Below are positions 1 through 12,338 of a DNA stretch of 64,000 nt, in pieces (positions within the stretch are counted from its first letter, which is position 1; the number at the start of each line of letters is the position of its first letter). The translations under genes were made by a program, and so were the position numbers. Location: contig JAXDJH010000019.1 in the NCBI GenBank assembly GCA_034663635.1, forward strand, positions 17,398-81,397. The letters are read 5' to 3'. The notes under the pieces are model-generated. The model was not told the origin of the DNA and made no database searches. It saw only the letters and a program-made list of their open reading frames with translations. The stretch comes from JAXDJH01 sp034663635 (GTDB lineage Bacteria > Actinomycetota > CADDZG01 > WHSQ01).

Positions 1-97
1 GCCGCCTCTCCACGTTGTTCCCAGCCGCTGAAAGAGTTTAACGAGCCGCATAAGCGGACATCCCCGACTGAAGGTATCGAGCGGGCTTAGCCGAATC

Positions 98-340
98 ATG
101 GGGCAGACGATGGGAATGGAACGAGCGCGCGTAAGTCACGAACTCCGAACACCGCTTGCGGTGATCAAAGGCGCGCTCCAGATGGCGTTGCGCCACCCAA
201 CCCAAAGGGAAAAGTGGATCGACATGGCCCTCCGACAGACCGAGGTCCTGGAACGGGCGATCTCCGAGATCGAATCTCAGCTCCCCGAGGGCGCCACGCT
301 CGATGAGGCCTCTCGGGTAGTCGCCATCGAGCTCGGCTGA
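98..340 (+). CDS. Stand-alone histidine-kinase DHp (HisKA) mini-protein
   Basis: This is an 80-residue protein whose N-terminal half matches the dimerisation and phosphoacceptor helix of sensor histidine kinases. The H-box reads VSHELRTPL with the candidate phospho-histidine at H14, followed by a second amphipathic helix. There is no sensor, HAMP or HATPase domain before or after it. An in-frame stop at 29-31 and no ATG, GTG or TTG between there and 98 exclude an N-terminal extension. It ends 3 nt before the GTG of the lysyl oxidase-like gene, so the two are probably co-translated. It could be a relic of a kinase or a small partner that receives phosphate from another kinase. The domain match is clear; the function is not known. 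Confidence 0.55.
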   Translation: MGQTMGMERARVSHELRTPLAVIKGALQMALRHPTQREKWIDMALRQTEVLERAISEIESQLPEGATLDEASRVVAIELG

Positions 341-343
341 GCC

Positions 344-1177
344 GTGGGACCCCTTCGTCGCCTTGCCTCGGGCGCCCTGGTGGCTCTGCTTATCGGCTCG
401 TTCTGGCAGGGTGCATCCGCCTCGGCCCGGCCACTTCTTCCGGACCTCGTACCTCTTTATCCAGAGCAACTGATCGGGCCGGATACAGGGATGACGCCCG
501 ATTTCGGGCTCGGCAACCCCGCTTCGCTCATGGTCAACGGCTGTTTCCCAGACGAGACCTCGAGAAAGCTCGCCCTTAGGTGCCTGCGCTTCGACTCTCG
601 GGTGGGCAACGACGGCGACGGCCCCCTCGAGGTCGAGTACCGCCAAGCCGGGGCGGGCTTCACTGCATTCCAGCGGATCCACCTCTCTGACGGATCGATC
701 GATGAGCGGGAGGCCGCGCCCACCTCGTACCACCCGACCCACACCCACTTCCACATCGACGGTTTCTACGTCGCTCGCCTCTGGGAGGCCGGCCGGAAAG
801 GTCCCAAACGGAGCCGCCCGCCGGTTGCCGTCGGGGATAAGAGCGGGTTTTGCCCCGAGGACTCGTACCAGATGAGTGGCGACGGCGGTGAAAGCACCTA
901 CAGCTGCTTCGGCCTCAACGGAGAGGCTCACGTCCCGACGTCCTTCGTCGGTATCTCGGCCGGGTGGATGGACGTTTACGGAGCACACCTCCCGGACCAG
1001 TTCATCGAGATCTCGGATGTGACGGATGGACGCTACGTCTTGGAGATCGAGATCGACCCCAACAACGTGTTCGTCGAGTCCGACGAGACCAACAACAGGG
1101 AGTGTTCGCTTCTCGAGCTCACCGGGACGCAGGTTCGGATGCTCGACATCGACGTGCCGTGCCTCAAGGGCGCTTGA
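344..1177 (+). CDS. Secreted lysyl oxidase-like copper protein
   Basis: This 277-residue protein has an N-terminal signal segment (hydrophobic residues 10-27, then Ala-rich). The body carries lysyl oxidase family hallmarks: a histidine cluster HTHFH (H133, H135, H137), where the family binds copper, and a C-terminal block with GISAGWMDVYG followed by DVTDGRYVL and a DPNN...ESDETNN segment. Lysyl oxidases oxidatively deaminate lysine side chains. Bacterial members are secreted and mostly uncharacterised. The start is GTG, 3 nt after the upstream stop. A terminator follows the gene. Family assignment is fairly sure; the substrate is unknown. Confidence 0.75.
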   Translation: MGPLRRLASGALVALLIGSFWQGASASARPLLPDLVPLYPEQLIGPDTGMTPDFGLGNPASLMVNGCFPDETSRKLALRCLRFDSRVGNDGDGPLEVEYRQAGAGFTAFQRIHLSDGSIDEREAAPTSYHPTHTHFHIDGFYVARLWEAGRKGPKRSRPPVAVGDKSGFCPEDSYQMSGDGGESTYSCFGLNGEAHVPTSFVGISAGWMDVYGAHLPDQFIEISDVTDGRYVLEIEIDPNNVFVESDETNNRECSLLELTGTQVRMLDIDVPCLKGA

Positions 1178-1196
1178 ACCCAGGCTTCTAATAAGG

Positions 1197-1226
1197 AAAG
1201 GCCCCCGGTTTCCCGGGGGCCTTTTT
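1197..1226. terminator. Bidirectional intrinsic terminator between the lysyl oxidase-like gene and rpoC
   Basis: A GC-rich 9-bp stem (GGCCCCCGG with CCGGGGGCC, about 1200-1221) with a 4-nt loop is extended by A-T pairs and flanked by AAA on one side and TTTTT on the other. It can therefore terminate the + strand gene ending at 1177 and the minus-strand rpoC transcript ending at 1241. Confidence 0.9.
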
Positions 1227-1240
1227 GATTCCTCGATCAG

Positions 1241-5242
<4,002 letters not shown>

Positions 5243-5247
5243 AGTTC

Positions 5248-8200
5248 TCAGACCTCCTCGACGCTGCTCGGCTCACGGCGGGACAGATCGATCCCGAGTT
5301 CCTCCGCAGTACGGAAGATGTCCTCGTCGATCTCTTTCATCTCGATCTCCTCACCGGACGCCGAGAGGACCTCGACGTTCAGGCAGAGGGACTGCATCTC
5401 TTTGATAAGGACCTTGAAGCTTTCGGGGATCCCCGGTTCGGGGATGTTCTCGCCCTTGACGATCGCCTCGTAGACCTTCACGCGTCCGAGAACGTCGTCG
5501 GACTTGATGGTCAGCAGTTCCTGGAGGCAGTAGGCCGCTCCGTAAGCCTCGAGGGCCCAAACCTCCATCTCGCCAAAGCGCTGTCCACCGAACTGCGCTT
5601 TCCCGCCGAGAGGCTGCTGGGTGATCATCGAGTACGGACCCGTCGAACGAGCGTGGATCTTGTCGTCGACAAGGTGGCTGAGCTTCAGGATGTACTTGTA
5701 GCCCACCGTTACCAGCCCGTCGTAAGGCTCGCCCGAACGGCCGTCGAACAGTTGCGCCTTGCCGTCGGCGTTCACGAGCGGGTACTCGGTCTTGCGAGCG
5801 GCAGTGGTGCGCATCGCCTCGAGGATCTCGTCCTCGCGAGCGCCGTCGAAGACCGGGGTCTCGATGTAAGTCGCCTGCTGCTTCACCCAGGCGCCGGGGC
5901 TGCCGTTGCTCGAGTAGTCCTCGTCCTCCCAGCGCTGCTTCGCGACCCAGCCGAGGTGCGTTTCGAGCACCTGACCGAGGTTCATTCGGGAAGGCACACC
6001 AAGGGGGTTGAGGATGATGTCGACTGGAGTGCCGTCCGCGAGGAACGGCATGTCCTGCTCGGGCAGGATCTTCGAGATGACGCCTTTGTTGCCGTGGCGT
6101 CCTGCGAGCTTGTCGCCCTCGGAGATCTTGCGCTTCTGAGCAACGAAGACACGAACGAGCTCGTTGACGCCCGGAGGAAGCTCGTCGCCATTGTCGCGAG
6201 AGAACTCGCGGACGCCGATGACCTTGCCCTCTTCGCCGTGCGGCATCTTGAGCGAGGTGTCTCGCACCTCGCGAGCCTTCTCACCGAAGATCGCCCGGAG
6301 GAGTCGCTCTTCCGGCGTCAGCTCGGTCTCGCCCTTAGGCGTGACCTTGCCAACCAGCACATCGCCCGGGCCGACGTCGGCGCCGATGCGGATGATGCCG
6401 CGCTCGTCGAGGTCCGCGAGCACGTCCTCGGAGACGTTGGGGATGTCCCGAGTGATCTCCTCGGCCCCCAGCTTGGTGTCACGTGCGTCGACCTCGTACT
6501 CCTCGATGTGGATCGAGGAGAGGATGTCGTCCTTCACGAGACGCTGGCTGAGGATGATCGCGTCCTCGAAGTTGTAGCCCTCGAAGCTCATGAAGGCGAC
6601 CAGGAGGTTCGCGCCAAGCGCGAGCTCGCCCATGTCGGTCGAAGGACCGTCGGCGAGGATGTCGCCTTCCTTGACCTTCTGACCTTCTTTGACGACCGGA
6701 CGCTGGTTGATGCACGTCGATTGGTTGCTGCGACGGAACTTGTCGAGCTTGTAGACCTTCCGCTCGCCGGCGCCCGAACCCTGCGGCGCGACGACGATGC
6801 GCTCGGCCGTTACCTCTTCGACCACACCGTTCTGCTCGCTGAGGATGACGTCGCCGGCATCGACCGCTGCGCGGAACTCAAGTCCGGTACCGACGATCGG
6901 AGCCTGGGGACGCAGAAGCGGAACCGCCTGGCGTTGCATGTTGGCGCCCATGAGGGCGCGGTTCGCGTCGTCGTGCTCGAGGAACGGGATGCACGCCGCG
7001 GATACCGAGACGATCTGCTTCGCCGAGACGTCCATGTAGTCGACCTCGTGCGGATCGACGTACTCGATCTCGTTGAAGCGGCCTCGGACGAGAACGCGCT
7101 CGTCGAGGAACCTGCCGTCTTCGGCCAGTTCGACGTTGGCCTGGGCGATGATCGCCCTGCCCTCTTCGTCGGCGGTCAGGTACTCGATCTTCTTGGAGAC
7201 CTTGCTGTCCACCACCTTGCGGTAGGGGGTCTCGATGAAGCCGTAGCGGTTGAGTCGAGCGTAGGTCGAGAGCGACCCCATCAGTCCGATGTTCGGACCT
7301 TCAGGCGTCTCGATCGGGCACATGCGGCCGTAGTGGCTGGAGTGCACGTCTCGCACCTCGAACCCTGCACGCTCGCGCGACAGACCGCCTGGGCCGAGGG
7401 CCGAGAGGCGGCGCTTGTGCGTGAGCCCTGCGAGCGGGTTCGTCTGGTCCATGAACTGGCTCAATTGGCTCGACCCGAAGAACTCCTTGATCGAAGCGAC
7501 GACCGGCCGGATGTTGATCAGCGTCTGAGGAGTGATCGCCTCGACGTCCTGGGTCGTCATGCGCTCGCGTACGACGCGCTCCATGCGCGAGAGGCCGACG
7601 CGGATCTGGTTCTGGATCAGTTCGCCCACCGGACGGATCCGGCGGTTCCCGAAGTGATCGATGTCGTCGGTCTCGTAGCCGGTGTTGCCGGCGTGGAGCT
7701 CGACCAGGTACTTGATCGTTGCGAGGATGTCCTCCTTGCGGAGAACGCTGCCGAATTCCTCGATCGTCTTCTCGTCGGCCTTGAACTTGTTGTCGACGGT
7801 CGCCAGCTTCTTGTTGACCTTGTAGCGACCGACCCGTGCGAGGTCGTAGCGCTTGGGGTTAAAGAAGAGGTTGTCGAGGAGAGCCCGCGCGCTTTCGACC
7901 GTCGGGGGTTCGCCCGGACGGAGCTTGCGGTAGATGTCCATCAGCGCGTCTTCCTCGGTCTCGATCGGGTCCTTCTCGAGGGTGAGAGCGATCGACTCGG
8001 CTCCATCGAACAGGCGAAGGATGTCGTCGTCGCTGCCGAAGCCGAGGGCCTTTAGCAGCACGGTCACGTTTTGGCGACGCTTGCGGTCGATGCGAACCCC
8101 GACCATGTCCTTCTTGTCGGTCTCGAATTCGAGCCACGCGCCGCGGGCCGGGATGACCTTGCAGGCGAAGATGTCTTTGTCCGACGCCTTGTCGATCGAG

Positions 8201-8628
8201 CGATCGAAGTAGACGCCGGGTGAACGAACGAGCTGGGACACAACGACACGCTCGGTGCCATTGATGATGAATGTTCCCTTCTCGGTCATCATCGGGAAGT
8301 CACCCATGAAGACGGTCTGCTCTTTGATCTCGCCGGTTTCCTTGTTGATGAACGCGGCCGTCACGAAAAGCGGCTTGGAGAAGGTCATGTCCTTCTCTTT
8401 GCATTCGTCTTCGTCGAACTTGGGCTCTTCGAAGCGGTGGGAGAGGAACTGCAATGCCAGGTTGCCGGTGAAGTCCTCGATCGGAGAGATGTCTCCGAGC
8501 GTCTCCTTTAGCCCGACCTGAAGGAACCAATCAAATGATTCCTTCTGGACTGAGATGAGGTTGGGGAGGGGGTGGACTTCGGCAAGCTTGGCAAAGGAAC
8601 GACGGTCGCGCAGGGCATTAAGCGACAA
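5248..8628 (-). CDS. rpoB: DNA-directed RNA polymerase subunit beta
   Basis: This is the 1126-residue beta subunit. The rifampicin-pocket segment is intact and wild type: QFMDQTNPL begins at Q391, then THKRRLS with H404 and S409, the equivalents of E. coli Q513, H526 and S531, so rifampicin sensitivity is predicted. The GPNIGL and GGKAQFGGQRFGEMEVWALEA signatures near the two ends of the protein are present. The start is TTG (8626-8628), preceded at 5 nt by AGGAGG (8634-8639). Transcription probably starts from the promoter at 8776-8804, because a terminator separates the gene from rplL. It is followed immediately by rpoC. Confidence 0.98.
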   Translation of the reverse strand: MSLNALRDRRSFAKLAEVHPLPNLISVQKESFDWFLQVGLKETLGDISPIEDFTGNLALQFLSHRFEEPKFDEDECKEKDMTFSKPLFVTAAFINKETGEIKEQTVFMGDFPMMTEKGTFIINGTERVVVSQLVRSPGVYFDRSIDKASDKDIFACKVIPARGAWLEFETDKKDMVGVRIDRKRRQNVTVLLKALGFGSDDDILRLFDGAESIALTLEKDPIETEEDALMDIYRKLRPGEPPTVESARALLDNLFFNPKRYDLARVGRYKVNKKLATVDNKFKADEKTIEEFGSVLRKEDILATIKYLVELHAGNTGYETDDIDHFGNRRIRPVGELIQNQIRVGLSRMERVVRERMTTQDVEAITPQTLINIRPVVASIKEFFGSSQLSQFMDQTNPLAGLTHKRRLSALGPGGLSRERAGFEVRDVHSSHYGRMCPIETPEGPNIGLMGSLSTYARLNRYGFIETPYRKVVDSKVSKKIEYLTADEEGRAIIAQANVELAEDGRFLDERVLVRGRFNEIEYVDPHEVDYMDVSAKQIVSVSAACIPFLEHDDANRALMGANMQRQAVPLLRPQAPIVGTGLEFRAAVDAGDVILSEQNGVVEEVTAERIVVAPQGSGAGERKVYKLDKFRRSNQSTCINQRPVVKEGQKVKEGDILADGPSTDMGELALGANLLVAFMSFEGYNFEDAIILSQRLVKDDILSSIHIEEYEVDARDTKLGAEEITRDIPNVSEDVLADLDERGIIRIGADVGPGDVLVGKVTPKGETELTPEERLLRAIFGEKAREVRDTSLKMPHGEEGKVIGVREFSRDNGDELPPGVNELVRVFVAQKRKISEGDKLAGRHGNKGVISKILPEQDMPFLADGTPVDIILNPLGVPSRMNLGQVLETHLGWVAKQRWEDEDYSSNGSPGAWVKQQATYIETPVFDGAREDEILEAMRTTAARKTEYPLVNADGKAQLFDGRSGEPYDGLVTVGYKYILKLSHLVDDKIHARSTGPYSMITQQPLGGKAQFGGQRFGEMEVWALEAYGAAYCLQELLTIKSDDVLGRVKVYEAIVKGENIPEPGIPESFKVLIKEMQSLCLNVEVLSASGEEIEMKEIDEDIFRTAEELGIDLSRREPSSVEEV

Positions 8629-8775
8629 GCGAGCCTCCTGTATAGAACCAAGGGGGGTCTATGAGAACGGCCAATGAGGGGCCCCTATTCCCTCTTCGGC
8701 CGCCCCTGATCGGCTCGCCATGGGCGGTTCTTAGCCGCGCGACAAAGCGATCGAACGATCGGGGGCCGAAGAGAG

Positions 8776-8804
8776 ATTATGACGCAGGAGTTCAGGGGCG
8801 TCAA
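8776..8804 (-). promoter_or_regulatory. Sigma-70-type promoter for rpoBC
   Basis: On the minus strand a -35 hexamer TTGACG (8799-8804) is separated by exactly 17 bp from a -10 hexamer CATAAT (8776-8781). It lies about 150 nt upstream of the rpoB TTG start and downstream of the rplL terminator, so rpoBC has its own promoter here. Confidence 0.8.
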
Positions 8805-8899
8805 GCGCCCGGCGCGTCTGTGCAGGCGGCTTGGCCGCCGTTGGCTGTGCAGGACTGTATGCCCGCGCCACAGGAAATTCAACCCTTGTTTTCCCGAGA

Positions 8900-8935
8900 C
8901 CGCGAAAAAGGGCCCCGGTTTCCCGGGGCCCCTCC
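8900..8935 (-). terminator. Intrinsic terminator after rplL
   Basis: Read on the minus strand, a strong GGGCCCCGGG/CCGGGGCCC hairpin with a three-A loop is followed by a run of T. It lies about 15-50 nt after the rplL stop and separates rplJL from rpoBC. Confidence 0.88.
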
Positions 8936-8950
8936 TCGATTGTTCGCTTA

Positions 8951-9340
8951 CTACTTGAGTTCTACGGTCGCTCCCGCTGCCTCGAGCTGAGCCTTGGCGG
9001 CGTCCGCCTGCTCCTTGTTGACCTTCTCGAGGACCGGCTTGGGGGCCGAGTCCACGAGGTCCTTGGCCTCTTTCAGGCCGAGGCTCGTGAGCGCCCGGAC
9101 CTCCTTGATGACCTGGATCTTCTTGTCGCCGGCCGCGTTCAGGACGACGTCGAACTCGTCCTTCTCCTCGGCTACCTCGGCCGCACCGCCGCCGCCGCCG
9201 CCCGCCGGAGCCGCCATCGTCACCGGGGCCGCCGCAGTCACTCCGAACTTCTCCTCGAACGCCTTCACGAACTCGGAAAGCTCGAGGACCGTCCAATTCG
9301 CTACTGCATCTAGAACGTCATCTTGGCTAAGGGTCGCCAC
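8951..9340 (-). CDS. rplL: 50S ribosomal protein L7/L12
   Basis: This 129-residue stalk protein has an N-terminal dimerisation helix pair (VLDAVANWTVLELSEFVKAF), an Ala/Gly-rich hinge with six consecutive glycines around residues 47-53, and the C-terminal factor-binding domain with KIQVIKEVRALTSLGLKEAK. It recruits translational GTPases. It starts 2 nt after the rplJ stop, in the same operon. Length and domain order are normal. Confidence 0.97.
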   Translation of the reverse strand: MATLSQDDVLDAVANWTVLELSEFVKAFEEKFGVTAAAPVTMAAPAGGGGGGAAEVAEEKDEFDVVLNAAGDKKIQVIKEVRALTSLGLKEAKDLVDSAPKPVLEKVNKEQADAAKAQLEAAGATVELK

Positions 9341-9342
9341 TT

Positions 9343-10140
9343 CTATTCCTCCTTGTCCTGGCCGCCTTCGGCGGTTTCACCTTCGGTTTCGGATGCGGCT
9401 GCGACGGATCCCTCCGCCGCCTCCGCTGTAGTGGTTTCGGTTTCCGCGACCGCATCGGTGGTCTCGGCTTCGGCCTCCGCGGGGCCGGTCTCTTCGGGCG
9501 CAGCCTCCTCGGGGGTCGCTTCGGCGGCCGGAGCTGCCTCAGCTGCAGACGTCTCGGGGGCCGCTTCGGCCTCGGCGGGACCAGTCTCCTCGGGGGCCGC
9601 TTCGGCGGCCGGGGCCGGAGCCTCGGTCTCCTTCTGGGCTAGAACCTGAGCGAGCATCGAGCCGAGGTCCCTCAGGAGGGCCGCGAACACGTTCACCGTC
9701 TGCTGGATCGGCGTGTTCATGAGCATCGCGATCTTGGCGAGCTGGACCTCGCGAGGCTCGAGCCGTGCGAGGGCCTTGGTCTGGTCGGCGGTGATGATCT
9801 TGCCGTCGACCACCCCACCCTTGATCACGAGGACCGGGAACTTCTTGCTGGCCTCGTCGAGCGCTTTGGCAGCCGCAACTGCATCGCCCCTAACGAAGGC
9901 GATGGCGGTGGGGCCCACGAGGTGCTCGACGAGCGCCTCCAGCCCCACCTCCTTGACGGCGATGCGCGTGAGCGTGTTCTTGAGGACTTTGTAGTCGGTG
10001 TCCGCCTCACGCAGAGCGCGGCGAAGCTCCTGGAGCTCGCTGACGGTGAGGCCGCGGTACTCGGTCAACAGGGCCGCATCGGCATCGTTGAACCGACCGG
10101 CGATCTCTTCCACCGCAGCGGTTTTAGCTGGTCTCGGCAC
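9343..10140 (-). CDS. rplJ: 50S ribosomal protein L10 with long acidic C-terminal tail
   Basis: Residues 1 to about 175 form a normal L10: the N-terminal rRNA-binding domain with LLTEYRGLTVSELQELR, then the helix that carries L7/L12 dimers. An additional ~90-residue Ala/Glu/Pro/Thr tail follows, containing the unit PEETGPAEAEA twice. L10 is usually 165-180 residues, so 265 is long. The start is GTG at 10138-10140 with GGAGGAG just upstream. The gene is preceded by an L10 leader that likely mediates autoregulation by the L10-L12 complex. The tail is read in frame with the domain and I see no frameshift; its function is unknown. Confidence 0.95.
   Translation of the reverse strand: MPRPAKTAAVEEIAGRFNDADAALLTEYRGLTVSELQELRRALREADTDYKVLKNTLTRIAVKEVGLEALVEHLVGPTAIAFVRGDAVAAAKALDEASKKFPVLVIKGGVVDGKIITADQTKALARLEPREVQLAKIAMLMNTPIQQTVNVFAALLRDLGSMLAQVLAQKETEAPAPAAEAAPEETGPAEAEAAPETSAAEAAPAAEATPEEAAPEETGPAEAEAETTDAVAETETTTAEAAEGSVAAASETEGETAEGGQDKEE
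9478..9612 (-). repeat. Low-complexity repeats encoding the L10 tail
   Basis: Imperfect GCC/TCG-rich direct repeats encode the Ala/Glu/Pro tail of L10. The protein unit PEETGPAEAEA occurs twice with shorter EAAPE-like copies between. Slippage could make its length variable among strains. Confidence 0.6.
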
Positions 10141-10159
10141 TTCATCTCCTCCCGAAAAC

Positions 10160-10265
10160 TGAAAAACGGCCGCCCAGACCTCAGACGACCGCGCGAAGTG
10201 CCGCTCGGTACACCTGCGCCGGCCTTGTTTCGCTTAGGAGCTTTCGCTCACCGACGGTCTGGGGC
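10160..10265 (-). promoter_or_regulatory. L10 leader RNA with attenuator-like U-tract
   Basis: The minus-strand RNA upstream of rplJ folds as an L10 leader. A closing stem CCCAGACC (10256-10263) pairs with GGUCUGGG (10173-10180). Inside are a GUCGGU/GCCGGC stem capped by a GAGC-GAAA-GCUC hairpin and a second arm ACCG-GCG/CGC-CGGU. UUUUU (10162-10166) follows the closing stem, so the basal helix could act as a terminator. L10-L12 binding to such leaders represses rplJL in other bacteria, by attenuation in Bacillus subtilis. Confidence 0.8.
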
Positions 10266-10444
10266 TTCCGGCCCGCACGATACCAAAGCGTCGCCGAAGT
10301 GCCCCTCGCCACGTCCCGGGGTCCCGATCCAGGCTGAACTGTTCGCATTGGGCGTCGATATACGACGGTAGATGCACAGGGTTCATCTTGGTGTCTGCCA
10401 CTGGCGGCGCGGAGCGGCGGCAGTCGCAGACGTTGGGTTTGTTT

Positions 10445-12259
10445 TTAAGGCGTCGGGGTGGGTTCCGGCGTTACTGCCGTTTCTTCGGGGGTCGGCGTTG
10501 GTTCGGGGGTGGATTCGTCCGCTGGAGGAGTGCCGTCCGGCGCGGGGACGACCGCGGGTTGGTCCGAGGTGTCGGACGTGTCCGTAGCAGTCGATTCCTC
10601 TTCAGCCGTCAGAGGATCTTCGCCGGTGTCGCTGAAGAACCGCGCGTTGAGCTCGGTCTCCCGGTCCTCCGTCAAAGCCGGCCGACCCGAAGTGACATCC
10701 GATGCGGCCTCGATGCTGTTAGCGAAGGTCCAATCCTCACCGGGTTGGATCGGCTTGTACTCGCCGTTCGGTATCAGTAGGTAGGCAACGCCGGCGATGG
10801 CAGTGAGGCCGACTGCGCCCAACGCGACTCGACGGAACGGATGGCCCTTGGTGAAGTTCCAGAATCCGGTCGCTATGCGCTTCGTGACACGCGTGAAGGT
10901 GACGCTCATACCCAGAACCGGAAGGACGATGAACGCCACCTGCAATCCATGGACCGCGGCCTGGGCGGTCGACCCCCCGTCGAGATCCTTAGCGACGTTG
11001 CTCTTCTGGATGAAGAACGAGTCCCACGCTGTAGCTAAGACGCGCGGGGCACTCAAGATCATCATCCCGAATAGATAGAAGAGAACGGGAACGACACTAA
11101 GCACCCAGACCGTTACGACTATCCGCGCCCACGGCTTCAGTTCGGTTACTTCTTTGGGTGATTTCTTGAACGGAATCATGCCGGCGAGAGTGGGGCGGAT
11201 CCGTGCAAAGAGATCCGGGATGCCCGTCAGGTCGCTGATCACGTGATACCCGTCCAACCTCATGAAGGGCAGGAACTGATAGAAGATCAAGAGGTGTTGG
11301 ATCATCACCAGGATCAAGAGCGGCTCGAATCCGGTGAGGAAGTAGACCCCCGCGGTAGCCAACGCGAAGATCGCGTTGAAATACACGCCGCCTAGGTCGG
11401 TCCGTACCCGGCCCCCTTTTCCCAAGCGCAACGCGTCGGTCACATCCGTGTAGAAGGCGGGCCAGACGACGTAGATCCCGAACCCGATCTTTCCTGGACG
11501 GGCTCCGCCGTATCGCGTGGCGGTCGCGTGTCCGAGTTCGTGCCATCCCACCGAAAGGATCAGGAGGCCGTAGAGCATCAGCATCACGAGCGGTTGGTAG
11601 ATGAGTTCGCGCAGCCCCTTGCCGACGCCGTGCACTCCGAAGTACCAGATGTCCAACGCGACGAGCCCGGCGACGACGGCGAGGATCAGCGGCGGCCAGA
11701 AGAGGGGGCGCAGGAGGGCGGCGAAGAAGTTGACCGCGCGCTCGGGCAGAAGCGTCGTCTTGAGCTTCAGCGCGAGGAGGGGGTCCGCTTTCTCGGCCGC
11801 CGGCTGCGCTCCACCTGCTCCGGCCACGATGCCGTCTCGTTGCAGGCTCGTCTCGATCAGTTGCCGAACGTTGTCGGCGCTGACCTTCTTGCCGTACTTC
11901 TCGCTTACTCGCTGAGCGATGTCGTCGAGTCCCTTCGACCCATCGATGGATTCGACGATCAGGTAAAGCAACTCGGTAAGTTGGACCATCTCGCCATCGG
12001 TGCGCTTGACCAAGTAGCGAGGCTCTTTGAACCCAGATCCCTCGTACTCGCCGAGTAGCTCGATCCCATCGGTCAGCTGCGGGGCAGCTCCCTGGGAAGC
12101 GCCGGAGGTAGGCCCTGACTCCTCGGCTGGTGTCGCGTCGAGAACCACCGTTCGCGCCTGGTCGGCCCGTGTCTCATCGGGACTCGACGGTGCCACCTCG
12201 CCCATCCGCTCGGTAGGAGCGGCGTGTGGCGGTGGCGGCGGTGGGGTTCGTCTGGCCAA
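10445..12259 (-). CDS. M50 (site-2 protease-like) membrane zinc peptidase with PqqD/RRE-like N-terminus
   Basis: This 604-residue protein begins with a Pro-rich segment, then residues about 60-135 resemble PqqD-type winged-helix peptide-binding domains (YLVKRTDGEMVQLTELLYL...). The body is polytopic, with the zinc site HELGH (H240, E241, H244) in one membrane helix and the third ligand motif LDGYH (D336) in another, as in S2P/YydH peptidases. The C-terminus has a last membrane helix and a Thr/Pro/Glu-rich tail. The start is TTG (12257-12259). The four peptide genes lie just upstream, separated by a hairpin terminator, so low expression relative to the peptides is expected. Likely substrate: those peptides (inference). 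Confidence 0.8.
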   Translation of the reverse strand: MARRTPPPPPPHAAPTERMGEVAPSSPDETRADQARTVVLDATPAEESGPTSGASQGAAPQLTDGIELLGEYEGSGFKEPRYLVKRTDGEMVQLTELLYLIVESIDGSKGLDDIAQRVSEKYGKKVSADNVRQLIETSLQRDGIVAGAGGAQPAAEKADPLLALKLKTTLLPERAVNFFAALLRPLFWPPLILAVVAGLVALDIWYFGVHGVGKGLRELIYQPLVMLMLYGLLILSVGWHELGHATATRYGGARPGKIGFGIYVVWPAFYTDVTDALRLGKGGRVRTDLGGVYFNAIFALATAGVYFLTGFEPLLILVMIQHLLIFYQFLPFMRLDGYHVISDLTGIPDLFARIRPTLAGMIPFKKSPKEVTELKPWARIVVTVWVLSVVPVLFYLFGMMILSAPRVLATAWDSFFIQKSNVAKDLDGGSTAQAAVHGLQVAFIVLPVLGMSVTFTRVTKRIATGFWNFTKGHPFRRVALGAVGLTAIAGVAYLLIPNGEYKPIQPGEDWTFANSIEAASDVTSGRPALTEDRETELNARFFSDTGEDPLTAEEESTATDTSDTSDQPAVVPAPDGTPPADESTPEPTPTPEETAVTPEPTPTP

Positions 12260-12289
12260 TCTCTCGTCCTCGCTCTGGTGATTTGGGCC

Positions 12290-12320
12290 TAAAAGAGGCG
12301 GCCCCCTTGAGGGCCGCCTC
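12290..12320 (-). terminator. Terminator/attenuator between peptide genes and M50 peptidase
   Basis: A perfect 10-bp stem GAGGCGGCCC/GGGCCGCCTC with a 6-nt loop is followed on the minus strand by TTTT. It lies after the last peptide gene and before the peptidase gene, which fits partial termination giving many peptides per peptidase. Confidence 0.82.
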
Positions 12321-12338
12321 CTAAAGATTCGCTAGTAG

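Noticed and set aside
38..988. 316-codon open frame on the minus strand opposite the lysyl oxidase-like gene
   Set aside because: It has no recognisable domain and lies antisense to a gene with clear family motifs; GC-rich shadow frame.
5653..8055. 800-codon open frame on the + strand across rpoB
   Set aside because: Antisense shadow; Leu/Asp/Val/Arg-rich text typical of reversed codons.
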